A stretch of 64,000 nucleotides of DNA from Agelaius tricolor (taxonomy: Eukaryota; Chordata; Aves; Passeriformes; Icteridae), in the NCBI GenBank assembly GCA_023055355.1, contig JALJCS010000002.1, positions 79,007,001 through 79,071,000 of the forward strand, written 5' to 3'. The notes under the pieces are model-generated. The model did not search any database. It was not told where the DNA came from and saw only the letters and a program-made list of their open reading frames with translations. The position numbers and the translations under genes are program-made. Positions 60,101-64,000 of the stretch are shown one piece after another. The stretch's first letter is position 1. Each line of letters begins with the position of its first letter.

Positions 60101-60550
60101 TTGTGTGGTGAGCACAAGAAATAACAGAAGATTTGTGCAGCTGAAGAAAGATGCAAAAAGACACCTCTAACTTATATGAAAATATGTAACACTGTTCCTG
60201 AAACTAAAGAAATGAAAATTTAAATCTCCTTGCTTCTCCATTTTCCCCCATTACAGTTACAGTTTACCAGATGTTTGTACAGTCTGCAATATTTCACATC
60301 TTTCATGCCCAGCCCATGCCACAAGCCCTCCAAGTCTCCACTGATAAAAAATCAGCCTTTATCAGTACTGGTCTCAGCATTAGCAACCTGATAATTCCTC
60401 ACCTTTTGGTCCAGGTAAAATTGTGTGTGTTGAGCAGACATCTGTTGTAGGTCGATTATCAACATCAAAACCAAAAATCTGAACTTGCAAGATAAAAAAC
60501 ACTACAAGGGTCCCATATGTCGTTAGCTGTTGTTCTTTCTTGCTGCTCAT
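42107..60550 (-). CDS. COLEC10: COLEC10, collectin liver 1 (6 coding exons, complete)
   Basis: Secreted collagen-stalked C-type lectin of innate immunity; in mammals it forms heteromers with COLEC11 and engages MASP proteases. Exons on the minus strand: 60550-60403, 48044-47973, 46598-46527, 44439-44386, 43417-43322, 42498-42107. Together they make 834 bases, 277 residues plus stop, the same length as the human protein. Signal segment at about 13-27; N-terminal Cys39; 23 uninterrupted Gly-X-Y triplets (47-115). VCDC (118-121) and the coiled-coil neck follow to about 155. The lectin domain has its four canonical cysteines (C176, C248, C262, C270), WND (257-259) and EPH (238-240) at the calcium/sugar site. 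Collagen exons are 72, 72 and 54 bp, each splitting a Gly codon. All splice sites are GT-AG. The protein ends CEFLKKRK. No defect is seen. Confidence 0.97.
42499..43321 (-). other. COLEC10 intron 5
   Basis: Separates the neck exon from the lectin exon. Nothing notable beyond a small GCTGGAGTGGT duplication near 43150. Confidence 0.8.
43418..44385 (-). other. COLEC10 intron 4, with a 31-bp tandem duplication
   Basis: A 26-base stretch (ttacatttcatttattctcc...) at 44216-44241 recurs at 44247-44272 with a period of 31. It lies about 115 bases from the third collagen exon. The rest is plain AT-rich intron with a T run near 43695. Confidence 0.8.
44440..46526 (-). other. COLEC10 intron 3
   Basis: AT-rich intron that includes a CR1 3' remnant at 46185-46280. 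No other element was recognised. Confidence 0.8.
46185..46280 (-). mobile_element. CR1 LINE 3' terminal fragment
   Basis: Opens with CACAGAATCATAGAATAG and continues with the CR1 3' UTR (AAAGGTCATCTAGTCCAACC), read on the minus strand. Only about 95 bases of the tail are present, a typical 5'-truncated copy in COLEC10 intron 3. Confidence 0.9.
46599..47972 (-). other. COLEC10 intron 2
   Basis: AT-rich intron; nothing recognised on either strand. Confidence 0.8.
49392..49809 (-). mobile_element. Solo LTR with 6-bp target duplication (class II type)
   Basis: 418 bp flanked by CATCCC (49386-49391 and 49810-49815). On the minus strand it begins TGTCACATTC and ends ..CAATA, so the terminal CA has mutated to TA. 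An AATAAG, a decayed poly(A) signal, lies near its minus-strand 3' end. The 6-bp duplication points to a class II (alpha/beta-like) retrovirus. It is unrelated in sequence to the LTRs of the intact provirus. Confidence 0.8.
50585..51272 (+). mobile_element. CR1 LINE, 3' part
   Basis: A + strand CR1 fragment starting in ORF2 ([14 protein letters not shown] near 50610). It runs to the typical 3' end GAACTAGATGATCTTTAAGG and terminal ATGATTTTATGATTCTA repeats. Frameshifted, not coding. It is the same family as the copy at 40384-41490. Confidence 0.92.
54978..55140 (+). mobile_element. tRNA-derived SINE with CR1-type tail (TguSINE1-like)
   Basis: The head resembles a tRNA: an A-box-like AGCTCAGTGCAGAGCCTGG near 54990 and a B-box-like GGTTCAGTTCCC near 55050. 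The tail (TTGGATTCAATGATCCCTG, then CCCTTCCAACTCACAG) is CR1-like. This combination is known from passerine SINEs mobilised by CR1. A real tRNA gene is unlikely because the stems are degraded. Confidence 0.6.
57101..57129. repeat. (TTTTG)n microsatellite
   Basis: About five TTTTG units followed by a G run, in COLEC10 intron 1. Probably length-polymorphic. Confidence 0.85.
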
Positions 60551-63500
60551 CCTTGCAGTTTCTCAGGAAATGCCTTTCGTTGTTGCAGTCTTAAGAAATG
60601 CAGCTGACTCAAAAATAAATGCTTCACCAACTGGAGCAGTGGAAAGCTTGGGAGCTACATGCAAGAAGAGCTAAATAAAGTGAAGAAAGGGGTTTGACGA
60701 TGCTGTAGTTATTTCTGTCCTGCACATTATCCAGGATATTTATTTAACACTGACAGCTGTTTATTCCAATTTATCTCTTATCTGAGCGAGACATTTAGCT
60801 GTTTTTGCCATGGAAAATTTCTCCAACATATGGGAATATCTCTCTTGTAACTTTTCTGCCTCTCAGCACTGAATCTTCACGCCCAGCATTTCACTTACTC
60901 AAAGGACAAAAGACTTTGGTATTGTATCCAAGTGTGTACTAATTGGTTATAGGATACATTTGGCTGGTTGTGTGCTGGAAGAGTAATGCAGACTGCATAT
61001 AACATGTAGAGATACTTTTCCATAAAAGCTTTCCACCAAGAAGACTGTTAGTGACAGCAGACGAGCTGCCAGTCCGCTGTGGGTGGAAATCCCCAGTGCT
61101 CTATCTCACATTTTGGGTGTCAGGGACCCACAAATGAAAAGTTGACATTATCCATGGGTGTTTTAGCCTGAAACACACAAATGATTGGTTTATGCTTACA
61201 GATAGCTTCACAGTGCTAGCCCCAAGCCCAGATCATGTTGGTAGACAGAGAGCAGAAGGGACAAACTTCAGGACAGAAGACACAGAACAAGATGAGCTTG
61301 AATGACTGCATCATCTTCTCCCATATCACTCTTGCCATGCACTGGGAGAGGCCATGTATGGGGACAGTGGTGTAGCATAGATCCCAACAGAATGTTATCT
61401 TTGGCTTGTCCAGAGGAAACTTCAGCTGGTTTGAATCCTGAGGCCTCTTGGGTGGAGGAACAGGTTGCATGCATCCTTCCTTTTGGAAGGAGCTGTGACA
61501 GATACCTACCTGTGTGCAATCCCTTCAGGAAAAACCTCTAGCTTTCTCTTAAGGAGAGCACAGTGACCAGGGTAGGAGGATGTTCAAGGTAGCCTGGCAG
61601 AAAAGAAAGGGGAGATGACTATTTCTAATATTTCCAGGAATTTTGTTAACTTCTGGTTTCTCAGACAATGAGACAGTTACTAAAAAAGCTGAACTAGGCT
61701 TTTGAGCTACATAGTGTGTGAGAGGGTGTTTGCTTTCCATCCTTCCTATGTTAATAGTTTTTGAGAGGCTTCCTCATTATTTAAGAGAGTATTTGGTTCC
61801 CTAGTTCTATGTTTCAGCCTTTGGGCATACAGAATAAGTAGCAGTACTTATGTAAAAGTGAATACCTTTACTTAAAGTCTGAAGGAAGGCTCTGACTTCA
61901 GGCTTTCATCTGTGATAAAATGTTGGCCAAAGTCCCAAGAAGGGTCAAGATACTCCTCTCCCTTTTTCTTTCTAGCCTGCTCACAGACTGTCCCCCTTTC
62001 CAAAACACTAAAACACTTTTTTTTTCCTTGTTAAACTGTGTACAGTGCTCTTCAGAAATAAATAGAGGTCTCTGTGCTAAAGAATGTCATCTAATGTACC
62101 CCCCTCAAACGTGGCCTTGATAAAGGGTACACACAGCTAGAGGGGGAGGAAACACAAAGCCAGGGTTATAGTTGAGGAGAGTCATACCAGAAATAAACTT
62201 GTTCCTCTGTGATTTGCATCAGGCACTGTGCCTCTGCCTTGTACACTGTTAATCTGTTTTATTTAACTTTTTCTTCTCTTCACTTTCCATTTTGTGAGCA
62301 GAAGGTCAACGTAAGAGCAAGAATAGAGCGCGTAGGAGTGGGAAGCTAGTGTACTTAGGGCTGGAGGAGGCATTTTGGGAAATGTTGCCAAACTGACATG
62401 AATGATGCTATCTGTTCCATGGTACTGAGAGACTTACAGTGACTTGTTTGTTATTTATCAGGGATAAAGAGGGGTAAAGTCTAAGTGAGAGAGGAAATCA
62501 TTTGTTTAACTACTTCAGTTACTATCTGGGACTAAGCAGGGAAATTTTTTCTGACAGTGGTGTGATCATTTACAAATGTTTTCAGTCCACTTTAGAAAAT
62601 AAATCAAGACTCTACTCTTCCCCAACCCCCACCTCCCACTGCCACTCCACCTTCCCTGACAGTCACAAGCCCCCTGAAAATACTGTGAGAAATTAGATTC
62701 AATGGATCCGAAAACTTGGAAAATGAAAACACTTACTCAAAATGTAGGAGATCCAGATTTTAATTAATTCTCTGCCTAGTTCAAACCAGGCAGAGAAATA
62801 ATTGCAGAGAAGGCTTGCAGTAGAGCCTTAAGGTTATATTGCTTTATTACAAGGGTGTGTGCTAATCAGTTATGTCTTCCCATGTGTTGGACCAGGAATC
62901 CCATCCTGGAGCTAGAAAACTTGCCTTAACAGGCAGTCCATCAAAACTGATATACTACCACAAAAAGCTTGGGTTTTGGCAAATCAATATTTATCAAACC
63001 AGTTTCACTGAAAAATTTTCAAGCAGCTTCATTGCTGATGGAGATTTAATGAAGCAGAGTGCCTATTGTGCATGTTAATTCTCATTGAATCAGGCTTAAA
63101 GAAATGACTGTAGGCAAGGAAGACAAACTAACTAGGCCACATCATCCAGACATAAAAGTCACAAAACAAATGCTTCCAAAGGCATGAATGTTTTGCAAGA
63201 AAACCCTGAAAAGGCACAAAAAAACCATCCAGAAAGATTCTGTTCTTTTAGATGAGCACTAGTCAGGTAACCTTTGTCTTGTGCATTGTCTATTTGGAGT
63301 CCAAGTAACTTCCTTGGAGGTTTGCACACCTTTCATTTGCTTACTCTTCAGATGTTAGTAGTTTAATGTAAACAGACTGTAAGGAGCACAGACAACATGC
63401 TGAAATACTGTTCATCAAAAGCTGGCCAGACCTACAGCCAATTTTCATCATTTGTATAGTCACAGATCCTGGGGCTGGACTGCAGGTTGATACATCCTGC

Positions 63501-64000
63501 TTGTAACCATGGGCTGATTCAGCCATAAATGTTGAGAGTCCACCAGCATCCCTTCTGACCCAAATTCAGCATCAAGGAGAACATTCTCCTTCTGTACCTT
63601 ACTGTACTGAATAAACTTGGGAGCACCTGAAGGAAAAAAAAAAGGTGGTATATTTCTATGGTTTCTCTTCTTGTATCAGGGGTCATGATGATTTGGGGTG
63701 TTTCATTCTGTCATTCTGGATACATCAATCAAGGTGACAAAGCTTAGAGAAAATGGAAAAGGAAGGGCAGAGTATTGTGGTTTGCAATATGTAGGGAAGA
63801 AAGTAATCCTAGGGCTATTTTATAAAGTTCTGGTTTTGGATTTGACACCATGCAATGGCTGCTTGAGCCTGTAAACACAGTGCCCACAACTTGTTTTTGT
63901 TCTGATTAAGATATAAACAATGACCAGATTCTGATATGCCTGAAAATACAACTGACAAAACCAACCAACCTAAGGACAAAATTGTCCAAAATCTTATGAC
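60551..64000. other. COLEC10 upstream flank
   Basis: It should include the COLEC10 5' UTR and promoter immediately right of 60550, but no convincing TATA box or CpG island is present, so the start site is undefined. No exon of TNFRSF11B, the next gene in human, was recognised up to 64000. The short open frames look random. Confidence 0.55.

Larger units (their letters stand above)
48045..60402 (-). other. COLEC10 intron 1 (12.4 kb)
   Basis: The large first intron contains a solo LTR (49392-49809), a CR1 (50585-51272), a tRNA-derived SINE (about 54978-55140) and a (TTTTG) microsatellite (57101-57129). It also has a T17 tract (52833-52849), an A run near 55420 and a GC-rich patch (57470-57630). 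No further exon was found; the remainder appears unique. Confidence 0.75.

Noticed and set aside
60551..64000. Search for TNFRSF11B exons, expected by synteny
   Set aside because: No cysteine-rich TNF-receptor repeat or death-domain segment was seen on either strand.

Overview
The window looks like nuclear DNA of a songbird (passerine). It is AT-rich vertebrate sequence with sparse exons, several CR1 LINE fragments (the dominant avian LINE), a short element with a tRNA-like head and a CR1-like tail, and several avian-type LTRs. It also holds two neighbouring host genes, COLEC10 and MAL2, in the order and relative orientation known from human 8q24.12. Species cannot be fixed from sequence alone.

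Layout. 1-4657 is gene-free, with an old CR1 relic and a short CpG cluster. 4664-13187 is a complete endogenous retrovirus on the + strand. It has two identical 604-bp LTRs, a perfect 6-bp target duplication, a primer-binding site, an AUG-free leader, open gag, pro-pol and env, and a polypurine tract. 13194-25870 carries MAL2 on the minus strand: four coding exons (25598-25464, 23346-23176, 19200-19042, 16665-16585) encoding 181 residues, with a CpG-island promoter at its right end. 25.9-42.1 kb is intergenic and repeat-rich: a solo LTR, a CR1 split by a second solo LTR, and a CR1 on the minus strand. 42107-60550 carries COLEC10 on the minus strand: six coding exons encoding a complete 277-residue collectin. 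Its introns hold a CR1, a solo LTR and a tRNA-derived SINE. 60551-64000 is upstream flank with no recognised exon.

How the parts work together. COLEC10 is a secreted collagen-stalked C-type lectin of innate recognition. MAL2 is a four-helix MARVEL protein of polarised membrane traffic. They share a neighbourhood, not a pathway. The provirus lies tail-to-tail with MAL2, about 3.4 kb beyond its stop codon. Its RNA would give Gag from the first AUG, Gag-Pro-Pol through one -1 frameshift on A AAA AAC, and Env from a spliced RNA (donor 5490/5491, acceptor 11351).

The most interesting item is this provirus. Its age is too low to see in its LTRs, and its three coding regions are open. Gag and Pro-Pol are betaretrovirus-like, with an MGxxxS amino end, a dUTPase-like segment before the protease, and HHCC/DDE integrase. 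Env carries the alpharetrovirus-type transmembrane subunit: an internal fusion loop between Cys9 and Cys45, and CX6CC.
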